The translations under genes and the position numbers were made by a program. The notes under the pieces were generated by a model. The model did not search any database. It had not been told where the DNA came from and was given only the letters and a program-made list of their open reading frames with translations. 64,000 nt of DNA from an uncultured Aeromonadales bacterium. GTDB taxonomy: Bacteria; Pseudomonadota; Gammaproteobacteria; Enterobacterales; Succinivibrionaceae. This document shows positions 1-9,946 of the stretch, in pieces (position 1 is the stretch's first letter; every line of letters begins with the position of its first letter). The stretch spans positions 16,104 through 80,103 of the forward strand of contig CACYPI010000003.1 in assembly GCA_902776275.1 (NCBI GenBank), given 5' to 3'.

Positions 1-163
1 GCTGATGCGAATGCCTGCGCCTAAGCCTGATGTGCCACCCATGATAGAGCAGTTTGGGTGCTTTTGAAACTGCGCCAAAAGGCTTGCGGACGCGCTTTGC
101 GTGTGGGAAAACGGGGGTTTCCAGTGGGAAGCTTTGTTTGAAAAGCGGGGATTGCATGGATGG

Positions 164-240
164 TGGCGCACCTGGAGGGATTCGAACCCCCGACCAATCG
201 GTTCGTAGCCGAGTACTCTATCCAGCTGAGCTACAGGTGC
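164..240 (-). tRNA. tRNA-Arg (anticodon ACG), copy 2
   Basis: The reverse complement folds as a 77-nt tRNA. The acceptor arms GCACCTG/CAGGTGC pair perfectly, followed by discriminator G and an encoded CCA. The anticodon loop is CTACGAA, giving anticodon ACG, and the T arm carries GGTTCGAATCC. It is identical to the copy 105 bp upstream. In E. coli the same isoacceptor is repeated after csrA and tRNA-Ser(GCU), so this is probably the remnant of that cluster. Confidence 0.96.
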
Positions 241-268
241 ACTCCATGTGAAAAGCGCTCAAGGCAGG

Positions 269-345
269 TGGCGCACCTGGAGGGATTCGAACCCCCGACC
301 AATCGGTTCGTAGCCGAGTACTCTATCCAGCTGAGCTACAGGTGC
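269..345 (-). tRNA. tRNA-Arg (anticodon ACG), copy 1
   Basis: A 77-nt tRNA identical to the next copy: acceptor GCACCTG/CAGGTGC, anticodon ACG and encoded CCA. It is the promoter-proximal member of the tandem pair, with 28 bp between the two genes. It reads CGU-family arginine codons after wobble deamination to inosine, as known for this isoacceptor. Confidence 0.96.
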
Positions 346-375
346 ATGCGCCTTGCGACGTTTTTACGAAGGCAC

Positions 376-403
376 ATTATACCAGCCAAAACCGCCTTTA
401 CAA
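376..403 (-). promoter_or_regulatory. promoter of the tRNA-Arg pair
   Basis: On the minus strand TTGTAA (403-398) and TATAAT (381-376) are separated by 16 bp, and TGG just before the -10 gives an extended -10. The predicted start is about 25 bp upstream of the first tRNA. This looks like a strong sigma-70 promoter and suggests the pair is transcribed independently of csrA/tRNA-Ser. Confidence 0.7.
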
Positions 404-719
404 GTTTTTTTGAAAAGTCGATCGCGCCCTTCAAAAACCACCGCCTGCGCGCCCGCCAGGCCAAAACCCGCGCCGGCTTTAAGGCCATGACAGGGATTTT
501 AGATGTGCAATGGCATTTGCTTGAAATTGCGCATCCCTTAAATCCGCTATTCCGATGCTTCCTCCTTATGGACACATCCATTAGACTGGACCGCGTCAGA
601 ACTTGCATGTTATTTTTAAAAAAAATTTCAGATAACAGCAAGCAGGCCTGCGCTTCATCTTTTAAAATTTCAAATCACGCGGTTTCACAAACGATTGCGC
701 CGCTTCGATGGAGATTGAC
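404..719. other. intergenic stretch without a gene
   Basis: About 316 bp between the divergent tRNA-Arg promoter and the SUMF1-like gene. I see no convincing coding sequence. It contains A/T-rich patches (about 608-640 and 658-675) unlike the GC-rich surroundings. These could hold the promoter of the downstream gene, although I cannot fix a -35/-10 pair with confidence. Confidence 0.5.
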
Positions 720-1982
720 ATGAACCTGCTTGCCCGCAAGGCTGTGCTGATTGCCGCGGCTTCAACCGCCATGGCAACCGGCCAGGCCCCCGCCGCCGAG
801 CCTGAGAACCCAGGAGCGGCCATGGTTCTGCTCCGCGGGGGCTCGTTCATGATGGGAAGCCCCGCGTCGGAAGAAGGCCGCGGCAACGACGAGTCCCGCC
901 ACGCGGTCACCCTGACCCCCTTCTTCATGTCATCCCACGAGGTCACCCATGGCGAGTACGAGCAGGCCATGGGCCTGAACCCCAGCTCGCACAGGAGCGA
1001 TGCCAGCCTTCCGGTTGAGAGCGTCTCCTGGCTTGACGCCATCAGGTACTGCAATGCGCTAAGCAGGATGAACGGCCTTGCGCCTGCCTACAAGGTCGAA
1101 AACGGCGCGGTCTCATGGAACCGCGGATCCACCGGCTACCGCCTGCCAACAGAGGCCGAGTGGGAGTACGCAGCCAGGGCAGGCGTGGCCTCGGAAAAGA
1201 GTCCCGCCGGCACGACCGTGGCCGCAGCATCAGGCAGCCCCAACTCCTACGGCCTCTACGACATGGAAGGCAACGTAGCCGAGTGGGTGTTCGACTGGTA
1301 CGCCCCTTATGAGCCCATGGCCACAATCGACCCATCGGGGCCTGCGCTGGGCTCGCTGAGGGTCAGGCGCGGGGCGGCATGGGCGGATTCAAGCTCGTTT
1401 ACGCGCCCCGCCTGCCGCGCTGCTGAGGCGCCGGGGGCCAGGTACCCCGACCTCGGGTTCCGCGTCGCCAGGAGCGCCGCCCCGCGCCGGGGCTACGCCT
1501 CCACCGAAGACTCGCTGAGGTTCATGCTCCCCGGCGCCCCGAAGGTGCTCGTGGCCTATTGCTCGGACGCCTCGGAGGAAGCCGGGATCGCCGCCGAGCT
1601 TGCGGGCGCCGCATCGGTCGAGATCAGACCTGCGGGATTCGACTTTCCAAAAGGCAGCGGGGATCCCAAGCCTGCCAGGGCGATCGCTGGCAGCATCATG
1701 CAGGCCCCGCCCTTTGACGCGCTGATCCTCTGCTTCCGCGACAACAACGGCTCCCTGCCTGCCGATGCGCGCGCCTTCACCGAAGGGGCCAACCTCCAGG
1801 GCAAGCTCGTGCTGCCGCTCATGCTGCGCAAGGACACTGGATCCGGGCATGCCGCATCGGACCTTGGAAAAGCAGCCCCCGGCGCCTTCATCGGGCAGGC
1901 CTTCACAGCAAGCCTAGGCAGGGGGGATCTCAGGCAGCGGATCTCGCTGTGGCTTGAATCGCAGGGCCTCGCGGTCAAATAG
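720..1982 (+). CDS. secreted SUMF1-fold protein fused to a flavodoxin-like domain
   Basis: 420 aa. The ATG at 720 was chosen over the one at 708 because GGAG lies 6 nt upstream of it and a signal peptide follows (about residues 1-26, ending near AAE). Residues about 33-255 match the formylglycine-generating enzyme/SUMF1 fold: GGSFMMGS, RLPTEAEWEYAARAG, YGLYDMEGNVAEWV, RRGAAW and DLGFRVA. The cysteine pair used by genuine FGE in the RGGS(Y/W)xCxxxxC segment is absent (the segment reads WADSSSFT), so sulfatase activation is unlikely. Residues about 268-420 resemble a flavodoxin-type domain (KVLVAYCSD, a central PPFDALILCF strand, then GKLVLPLMLRKDTGSGHA), with the usual second strand motif changed. 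The joint architecture suggests a periplasmic scaffold or ligand binder. Its function is unknown. It sits between tRNA genes that are clustered in E. coli. Confidence 0.8.
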   Translation: MNLLARKAVLIAAASTAMATGQAPAAEPENPGAAMVLLRGGSFMMGSPASEEGRGNDESRHAVTLTPFFMSSHEVTHGEYEQAMGLNPSSHRSDASLPVESVSWLDAIRYCNALSRMNGLAPAYKVENGAVSWNRGSTGYRLPTEAEWEYAARAGVASEKSPAGTTVAAASGSPNSYGLYDMEGNVAEWVFDWYAPYEPMATIDPSGPALGSLRVRRGAAWADSSSFTRPACRAAEAPGARYPDLGFRVARSAAPRRGYASTEDSLRFMLPGAPKVLVAYCSDASEEAGIAAELAGAASVEIRPAGFDFPKGSGDPKPARAIAGSIMQAPPFDALILCFRDNNGSLPADARAFTEGANLQGKLVLPLMLRKDTGSGHAASDLGKAAPGAFIGQAFTASLGRGDLRQRISLWLESQGLAVK

Positions 1983-2164
1983 CGCGGAGCATCCCAGCAG
2001 CGCCAAGTCCGGCCTGCAGCGGGAAACTTGATTGAACGCCTGGGAGAGGCGCCGGCATGGCACGGGGAGACCCGGCTGCGCCGACGCCTTTTGCCTCTTG
2101 GCGGCGATGTGCATAAATGCACGCAAGACATGGGGGAATTGAATTGCCAGCAGAACTGCAGGCA

Positions 2165-2191
2165 TAAAAAAACCGCTTCAAATCAAGCGGT
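2165..2191 (-). terminator. rho-independent terminator after tRNA-Ser
   Basis: On the minus strand the stem ACCGCTT/AAGCGGT with a 6-nt loop is followed directly by a run of seven T. It lies 15 bp past the 3' end of tRNA-Ser and would end the alaS-csrA-tRNA-Ser transcript. Confidence 0.85.
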
Positions 2192-2205
2192 CGTTCATTT
2201 CAGCC

Positions 2206-2300
2206 TGGCGGATAGAGAGGGATTCGAACCCTCGATACAGCCCTTAAAGCCGTATGCTCCCTTAGCAGGGGAGTACCTTCAGCCACTCGGTCATCTATCC
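2206..2300 (-). tRNA. tRNA-Ser (anticodon GCU)
   Basis: A 95-nt class II tRNA on the minus strand. The acceptor arms are GGATAGA/TCTATCC with discriminator G and encoded CCA. The anticodon stem-loop CTCCC-CTGCTAA-GGGAG gives anticodon GCU. A long variable arm (ATACGGCTTTAAAGCCGTAT) is present, as expected for serine. It starts 10 bp after the csrA stop, the position held by serV in E. coli. Confidence 0.96.
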
Positions 2301-2310
2301 ACGGTGCTGT

Positions 2311-2526
2311 TTAGTGCGTGCTAGTATCCGATCTTGGTTCTTCAAAGTCAAGGCTTTTTCCTCCTGGGCCTTTTGGAGCCTCAGGAGGAGGGAGCCTGGT
2401 GATCCGCACCGACGCTGGGGCGTCGATGCCGATCCTCACGCTCTCCCCCTTGATTTCAAGGACGCGCACGGTGATCCCCCCGCCGATCCGGAGGGATTCC
2501 CCTTCCCTGCGGGAGATCACCAGCAC
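2311..2526 (-). CDS. csrA: carbon storage regulator CsrA, divergent C-terminal half
   Basis: 71 aa, GTG start, with AAGG 7 nt upstream inside the alaS end; only 2 bp separate the genes, so csrA is probably read from alaS. CsrA is a small dimeric RNA-binding protein that controls translation by binding GGA motifs in leaders. Residues 1-38 match the family (MLVISRREGESLRIG, VRIGIDAP). After that the usual VHREEIYxRI segment is replaced by VRITRLPPPE and a Pro/Gly-rich acidic tail. Arg44, key for RNA binding in E. coli, can be aligned, but His43, Glu45 and Glu46 are changed. It is either a lineage-specific CsrA or one with altered RNA specificity. Confidence 0.9.
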   Translation of the reverse strand: MLVISRREGESLRIGGGITVRVLEIKGESVRIGIDAPASVRITRLPPPEAPKGPGGKSLDFEEPRSDTSTH

Positions 2527-2528
2527 GG

Positions 2529-5156
<2,628 letters not shown>

Positions 5157-5205
5157 GATGAGAAATTAACCTAAAAGTTTTGTGACCTTTCACGTCCAAA
5201 GGCTG

Positions 5206-5211
5206 ATTATA
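5206..5211 (-). promoter_or_regulatory. likely -10 of the alaS-csrA promoter
   Basis: TATAAT on the minus strand in the 74-bp gap between recX and alaS, about 50 bp upstream of the alaS start. No good -35 hexamer is visible 16-18 bp further upstream, so strength and regulation are uncertain. Confidence 0.45.
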
Positions 5212-5230
5212 CCTTGCCTGAAGGCGCGGT

Positions 5231-5701
5231 TTATTCGGACTGGGAAAATTGCTCGCAGGCCTCGACGCAGGTTTGTGGATCAAAGCCGCGGCGGTAGAGC
5301 GCGGCCTTCATCTTCTGCTGGGTCTTGAAATCGGAAAGATCGGCCCCGCTGTAGCGGCGCCTGAGGAAGTCGAGGGCGGCTGAATGGAAGTCCGCCTCCT
5401 CCATGTAGGGTTCGAGCGCATCGGGATCGAAGCCGCGCTTTTTTGCCTCGAGCCTGAGCCTCAGCGGCCCCAGGCAGTTGCTGATGCCATGGCGCACGAG
5501 CATCTGCGCAAATCTCTCATCACTCTGCGCGCCCTCGTCCGAGGCGCGCACGACCGCCTGCCGCGCCGCCTCGGGAGTGAAGCGCAGCTTCAGCTTGCGC
5601 AAGAGCTCGGCCTTCGAGTACTCGCGCCGCCCGAGCAGCCTGATGCAGGCGATGTAGGCCTTCTCGGTCGAGTCGTCGGGAGCGCGGGAGGCGAAGGCCA
5701 T
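5231..5701 (-). CDS. recX: RecA modulator RecX
   Basis: 156 aa, close to E. coli RecX (166). RecX binds the RecA filament and inhibits its extension and ATPase activity. The sequence shows the three-helix repeats of the family, with CIRLLGRREYSKAELLRKL near the N terminus and repeated basic helices (LRLEAKKRGFDP, ALYRRGFDP). The start is 9 bp after the recA stop, so the two genes form one transcription unit and RecX level will follow recA induction. Confidence 0.93.
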   Translation of the reverse strand: MAFASRAPDDSTEKAYIACIRLLGRREYSKAELLRKLKLRFTPEAARQAVVRASDEGAQSDERFAQMLVRHGISNCLGPLRLRLEAKKRGFDPDALEPYMEEADFHSAALDFLRRRYSGADLSDFKTQQKMKAALYRRGFDPQTCVEACEQFSQSE

Positions 5702-5710
5702 CTAGGATCC

Positions 5711-6946
5711 TCAGATGTCCTCGGGGAAGGGGGTGATGAGATCCTCTTCCTTGATGTCGTCAAGCTGCGCATCGTCGAGAGCGTCGGCGTCGCCGCCTGC
5801 ATCGTCATCGCCCTCCGAGGAAGAGCCGATCTCGGTGGTCTCGCTGTAGCTCGAGTTGTCCTTGAAGTACTCGCGGATCGCCTTCTCGGCCTCGTCGGCA
5901 ACCTCGGGGTGCTCGTCCAGGTACTTCATCGCGTTGAGCTTGCCCTGCCCGATCTTCTCGCCCTTGTAGGAGTACCAGGCGCCGGTCTTCTTGACCACGC
6001 CCGCCTTCTCGCCCAGGTCCAGGATCTCGCCGTTCTTGGCGATGCCGTAGTTGAAGAAGATCTGGAAGTGCGCGGTCTTGAACGGCGGGGCGACCTTATT
6101 CTTGACCACCTTCACCGTGGTCTCGTTGCCCAGGACCTTGGCGTCCTTGTCCTTCTTGTCCTTGCCGCCTTCCTTGATCTGGCCGTTCTTGCGGATGTCG
6201 AGCCTGACCGAGGCGTAGTACTTGAGGGCGTTGCCGCCAGTGGTGGTCTCGGGGTTGCCGAACATCACGCCGATCTTCATGCGCAGCTGGTTGATGAACA
6301 CCACCATGCAGTTGGCCTGCTTGATGATGCCGGTGAGCTTGCGCAGCGCCTGGGACATCAGGCGGGCCTGGAGGCCGACGTGGGCGTCGCCCATGTCGCC
6401 CTCGATCTCGGCCTTGGGCACCAGGGCCGCGACCGAGTCGATGACCACGACATCGACGCCGCCGGAGCGCACCAGCGTCTCGCAGATATCGAGCGCCTGC
6501 TCGCCGGTGTCAGGCTGGGAGATGAAGACGTCCTCGATCTTCACGCCGAGCTTCTTGGCGTAAGTCGGGTCGAGGGCATGCTCGGCGTCGATGAAGGCGC
6601 AGATCTTGCCGCGCTTCTGCGCCTGGGCGATGAGCTCGAGCGTGAGCGTGGTCTTGCCCGAGGACTCGGGGCCGTAGATCTCGACGATGCGGCCCATCGG
6701 CAGTCCGCCGATGCCCAGCGCCAGATCGAGCGAGAGCGAGCCCGTGGGGATCGCCTCGATGTCAAGCGTGCCAGTCTGCCCCAGGCGCATGATCGCGCCC
6801 TTGCCGAACTGGCGCTCGATCTGGTTCATCGCGGCGGCGAGGGCCTCCTCCTTCTTCGCGTCCTTGGTCAGGTTCCTGACCAGCGGATTGAGCTTGGAGT
6901 TGCTGCCCTTGCCTGCCTTTTCCTTGTCCTTTGCTGCTGCGGCCAT
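5711..6946 (-). CDS. recA: recombinase RecA with N-terminal extension
   Basis: 411 aa against 353 in E. coli. RecA forms filaments on single-stranded DNA, drives strand exchange and activates LexA self-cleavage. Walker A is GPESSGKTT and the Walker B region [14 protein letters not shown]. The L2 loop [21 protein letters not shown] is conserved. Three differences stand out: about 35 extra Lys/Ala-rich residues before [14 protein letters not shown], an inserted [11 protein letters not shown] stretch near residue 280, and a long acidic C-terminal tail ([14 protein letters not shown]). An acidic tail is normal for RecA and modulates DNA binding; the charged insert is not usual. Confidence 0.98.
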   Translation of the reverse strand: MAAAAKDKEKAGKGSNSKLNPLVRNLTKDAKKEEALAAAMNQIERQFGKGAIMRLGQTGTLDIEAIPTGSLSLDLALGIGGLPMGRIVEIYGPESSGKTTLTLELIAQAQKRGKICAFIDAEHALDPTYAKKLGVKIEDVFISQPDTGEQALDICETLVRSGGVDVVVIDSVAALVPKAEIEGDMGDAHVGLQARLMSQALRKLTGIIKQANCMVVFINQLRMKIGVMFGNPETTTGGNALKYYASVRLDIRKNGQIKEGGKDKKDKDAKVLGNETTVKVVKNKVAPPFKTAHFQIFFNYGIAKNGEILDLGEKAGVVKKTGAWYSYKGEKIGQGKLNAMKYLDEHPEVADEAEKAIREYFKDNSSYSETTEIGSSSEGDDDAGGDADALDDAQLDDIKEEDLITPFPEDI

Positions 6947-6985
6947 GACTTGATTCTCCGATAAAACGATTCATCCGTTGCCGTC

Positions 6986-7033
6986 ATTATACTTAAATTT
7001 TAGACTTGATCATGCAATCTCGCCTAAAATTTA
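6986..7033 (-). promoter_or_regulatory. recA promoter -10 with two inverted [13 protein letters not shown] elements
   Basis: TATAAT (6991-6986) lies about 40 bp before the recA start with only a weak -35. Two 9-mers that are reverse complements of each other, TAAATTTTA (6994-7002) and TAAAATTTA (7025-7033), flank the -35 region with centres 31 bp apart, about three helical turns. Each sits in a near-palindrome of the form CTAAAATTTA(A)G. I find no E. coli-type CTG-N10-CAG LexA box here, so these may be the SOS operator of this lineage. That last step is inference. Confidence 0.5.
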
Positions 7034-7146
7034 GCGCCTGATTTATCAACCTGCGCCGGAGGCAAGCGGAACGGATTCGAGCATAGCACAGCGAAAAATC
7101 CCCGGTTGCGCGTTTTCCCCGCCGCGGCGGCCGGACATCATGCGTT

Positions 7147-7155
7147 TGGTAAAAT
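7147..7155 (+). promoter_or_regulatory. likely extended -10 of mutS
   Basis: TGGTAAAAT matches an extended -10 (TGnTAnAAT) 30 bp before the mutS start codon. No clear -35 is visible, which is tolerated with an extended -10. It diverges from the recA promoter about 150 bp away. Confidence 0.4.
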
Positions 7156-7185
7156 GCCATTCCAACGATAAAGCGAGGCAGTGTG

Positions 7186-9849
7186 ATGGAAACAGGGGAG
7201 CAGCACAGCAAGGCGCAGGACGCCGAGGCCCTCATGGAGGGCTCGACCCCCATGATGAAGCAGTACCTGGAGGTCAAGGCCAAGTACCCCGACACCCTGG
7301 TCTTCTACCGCTTGGGCGACTTCTACGAGATGTTCTACGACGACGCGGTCAAGGCGTCGCGCCTTTTGAACCTCACGCTCACGCGCCGCGGCACCAACAA
7401 CGGCAAGCCGATCCCGCTTGCAGGAGTCCCCTTCCACGCCGTGGACAACTACGTGGCCCGCCTCATCCGCATGGGCGAGTCGGTGGTGATCTGCGAGCAG
7501 AACGAGGAGCCTGGCAAGGGCAAGGTCAAGATCTTCACCCGCAAGATCTCCCGCATCATCACTCCGGGCACCGCCACCGACGACGGCATCGCCCCCGACC
7601 GCGAGGACAACCTCATCGCCTGCGTCTGCCGCGGCAAGGCCTACTACGGCCTGGCCGCGCTCTCCCTAGGCTCCGGGCGCTTCACCACCACCATCGCCGC
7701 GACCGGGCGCGAGGTCAGGCTCTTCCTGGATCGCGCCAGCCCCGCCGAGGTGGTCTGCCCCGAAGAGTTTGAGGAGGGGGATCTCTTAGAGGGGATCTCA
7801 AGCCACAAGCGCATCCCGGCGTGGAACTTCGAGCCTGCCACGTGCTACAGGCTCCTGTGCTCGCAGTTCGGCACCCAGAGCCTCTTTGGCTTCGGCGTCG
7901 AGGATCTCGAGGACGGGATCTGCGCCGCAGGCGCCCTGCTCGCCTATGTGAAGACCACCCAGTCAGGGCCAATGGCCCATGTCCGTTCGCTGCGCCGCGA
8001 CGACAGCGGCTCGTGCGTGCTCCTGGATCGCACCGCCCAGCGCAACCTCGAGCTCTTCGAGAATCTGCGCGGCGGCAGCGAGGGGACCTTGGTCTCGGTG
8101 CTCGACCGCTGCGCAACCGCGATGGGCTCGCGCGCCCTGCGCCGGATGATCGCGCAGCCCTTGCGCAACCAGGACAAGGCGAATGCCAGGCTCGACGTGG
8201 TGGGCGCGCTTGTCGAGGCGGGATCAGGAAAGCTCCAAGCCCTCCTTTCCGAGGCTGGGGATCTCGAGCGCGTCGGCGCCCGCATCGGGCTTGGCACCTC
8301 GAGGCCCAAGGACATGATGGTGCTGCGCTCGGCCCTGGCCGCAGCCCCGCAGATCAAGGCGGAGCTCGAGGCGACAGGCGATGCGGCGCTCAAGCATGCC
8401 GCCGAGGGGGTAGTCCCGCTTCCCGATGTGCTCGACCTCTTGAACCGCGCCATCGCCGAGGTGCCCTCGACCTTCATCCGCGACGGCGGGGTCATCGCCG
8501 ACGGGTACAGCGAGGAACTCGACTCGCTGCGCGCCCTGATGTCAGGAAGCGGCGACATGCTCGCCAGGCTTGAGGAGAAGGAGCGCGAGGAGACCGGGAT
8601 CCAGGCGTTGAGGGTCGGCTTCAACTCGGTCTCGGGCTACTACATCGAGATGCCGAGATCCCAGGGCGCCAACGCCCCCGAGCGCTACCACCGCAAGCAG
8701 ACCTTGAAGAACGTCGAGCGCTACACCACCCCCGAGCTGCGCGAGCTTGAGGAGAAGGCGCTCAACGCCAAGGAGCGCTCGCTCGAGCTTGAAAAGGAGC
8801 TCTACGACGACCTGCTCCAAAAGCTGCGCGCAAGGCTCGAGGGGATCACCTCGCTCGCCTCCGCGCTCTCCAACATAGACGCGCTCGCGTCTTTCGCGGC
8901 AGTCTCCGACGAGCACGGCTACGTGCGCCCGGAGCTTTCCTCCGGATCCGAGATAGAGATCCGCGAGGGCCGGCACCCGGTCATCGAGACCTTGACCTCA
9001 AGGCCCTTCGTCTCAAACAGCCTCAAAATGGGGGAGAAGCGCCTTGCCGTGATCACCGGCCCCAACATGGGCGGCAAGTCCACCTTCATGCGCCAGGCCG
9101 CGATCATCTGCATCATGGCCAAGGCCGGATGCTTCGTCCCAGCCGCCTCGGCGCGCATCGGCGACATCGACAGGATCTTCACGAGGATCGGCGCGTCGGA
9201 CGATCTGGTCTCTGGCAGGTCCACCTTCATGGTCGAGATGGAGGAGGCGGCGGCCATCCTCAACAACGCCACCCAGAGGTCGCTCGTGATCATGGACGAG
9301 ATCGGCCGCGGCACCAGCGCGGTCGAGGGCGAGGCCCTCGCCCACGCGATCGCCTGCTACCTGGTCGAGCGCTCGCGCTGCATCGCGCTCTTCTCGACCC
9401 ACTACGCTGGGATCTCGGATCTCTCAAAGACCAGGCCCGACGTGCTGAGCCTGTGCTTCAAGGCCGAGGAGTCCGGCGGGCGCATCGTCTTCCTCTACCA
9501 CGCAAGCGAGGGGAGCCAGCAGTACTCCTACGCCTTGGAGGTGGCAAAGCTCGCAGGACTGCCGGGCGAGGCGCTCGCCTGGGCCCGCGGGGAGATAGGA
9601 AGCCGCGGCAGGCAAGACACTGCCGCCGCGCAGCAGGCAACGCAGGCGCAGCATGGCGCGATGGCTGCGGCGGATTCAGGGAAGGCAGCGGCCGTGCGCG
9701 AGGCCCAGGCAAAGGCGGTCGAGAGGCTGGTCAAGCCCAAGGCCTTCAGCGAGCTTCTGGGAGTAGACGTCAACTCGATGACCCCGCTTCAAGCCTTGAA
9801 CGAGCTCTCAAGGCTTCGCGATCTGGCGCGCGCCGAGGAGGGGGAATAA
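7186..9849 (+). CDS. mutS: DNA mismatch recognition protein MutS
   Basis: 887 aa (E. coli 853). It recognises mismatches and small loops and recruits MutL. The mismatch-reading motif is in GDFYEMFYDDA (Phe-x-Glu). The ATPase carries Walker A GPNMGGKSTFMRQ and Walker B VIMDEIGRGTS, followed by the STHYAGISDL signature. The ATG at 7186 is chosen over the overlapping GTG at 7183 because GAGG lies 7 nt upstream of it. The C-terminal tail is Ala/Gln-rich before a conserved final helix (SMTPLQALNELSRLRDL). It converges on rpoS, as in many gammaproteobacteria. Confidence 0.98.
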   Translation: METGEQHSKAQDAEALMEGSTPMMKQYLEVKAKYPDTLVFYRLGDFYEMFYDDAVKASRLLNLTLTRRGTNNGKPIPLAGVPFHAVDNYVARLIRMGESVVICEQNEEPGKGKVKIFTRKISRIITPGTATDDGIAPDREDNLIACVCRGKAYYGLAALSLGSGRFTTTIAATGREVRLFLDRASPAEVVCPEEFEEGDLLEGISSHKRIPAWNFEPATCYRLLCSQFGTQSLFGFGVEDLEDGICAAGALLAYVKTTQSGPMAHVRSLRRDDSGSCVLLDRTAQRNLELFENLRGGSEGTLVSVLDRCATAMGSRALRRMIAQPLRNQDKANARLDVVGALVEAGSGKLQALLSEAGDLERVGARIGLGTSRPKDMMVLRSALAAAPQIKAELEATGDAALKHAAEGVVPLPDVLDLLNRAIAEVPSTFIRDGGVIADGYSEELDSLRALMSGSGDMLARLEEKEREETGIQALRVGFNSVSGYYIEMPRSQGANAPERYHRKQTLKNVERYTTPELRELEEKALNAKERSLELEKELYDDLLQKLRARLEGITSLASALSNIDALASFAAVSDEHGYVRPELSSGSEIEIREGRHPVIETLTSRPFVSNSLKMGEKRLAVITGPNMGGKSTFMRQAAIICIMAKAGCFVPAASARIGDIDRIFTRIGASDDLVSGRSTFMVEMEEAAAILNNATQRSLVIMDEIGRGTSAVEGEALAHAIACYLVERSRCIALFSTHYAGISDLSKTRPDVLSLCFKAEESGGRIVFLYHASEGSQQYSYALEVAKLAGLPGEALAWARGEIGSRGRQDTAAAQQATQAQHGAMAAADSGKAAAVREAQAKAVERLVKPKAFSELLGVDVNSMTPLQALNELSRLRDLARAEEGE

Positions 9850-9913
9850 GGCGCAAGCCATCCGAGGCTGCCGCGGCGGCCTTGATTCAACCTGCAATTT
9901 TTGGGCAGCGGGG

Positions 9914-9944
9914 ATCCCCCGGGGCGGACGCCCCGGGGGATTTT
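9914..9944 (+). terminator. terminator between mutS and rpoS
   Basis: A perfect 12-bp stem, ATCCCCCGGGGC/GCCCCGGGGGAT, with loop GGAC is followed by TTTT on the plus strand. It ends mutS. It lies immediately past the rpoS stop, so it may also stop rpoS, though without a T run on that side. Confidence 0.85.
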
Positions 9945-9946
9945 CG

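Noticed and set aside
54..723. Plus-strand open frames across the tRNA-Arg region
   Set aside because: They translate the complement of two tRNA genes and contain the same peptide twice; no ribosome site or family match.
5384..6964. 526-codon plus-strand frame opposite recX and recA
   Set aside because: Antisense shadow of two certain genes with the biased composition of such shadows.
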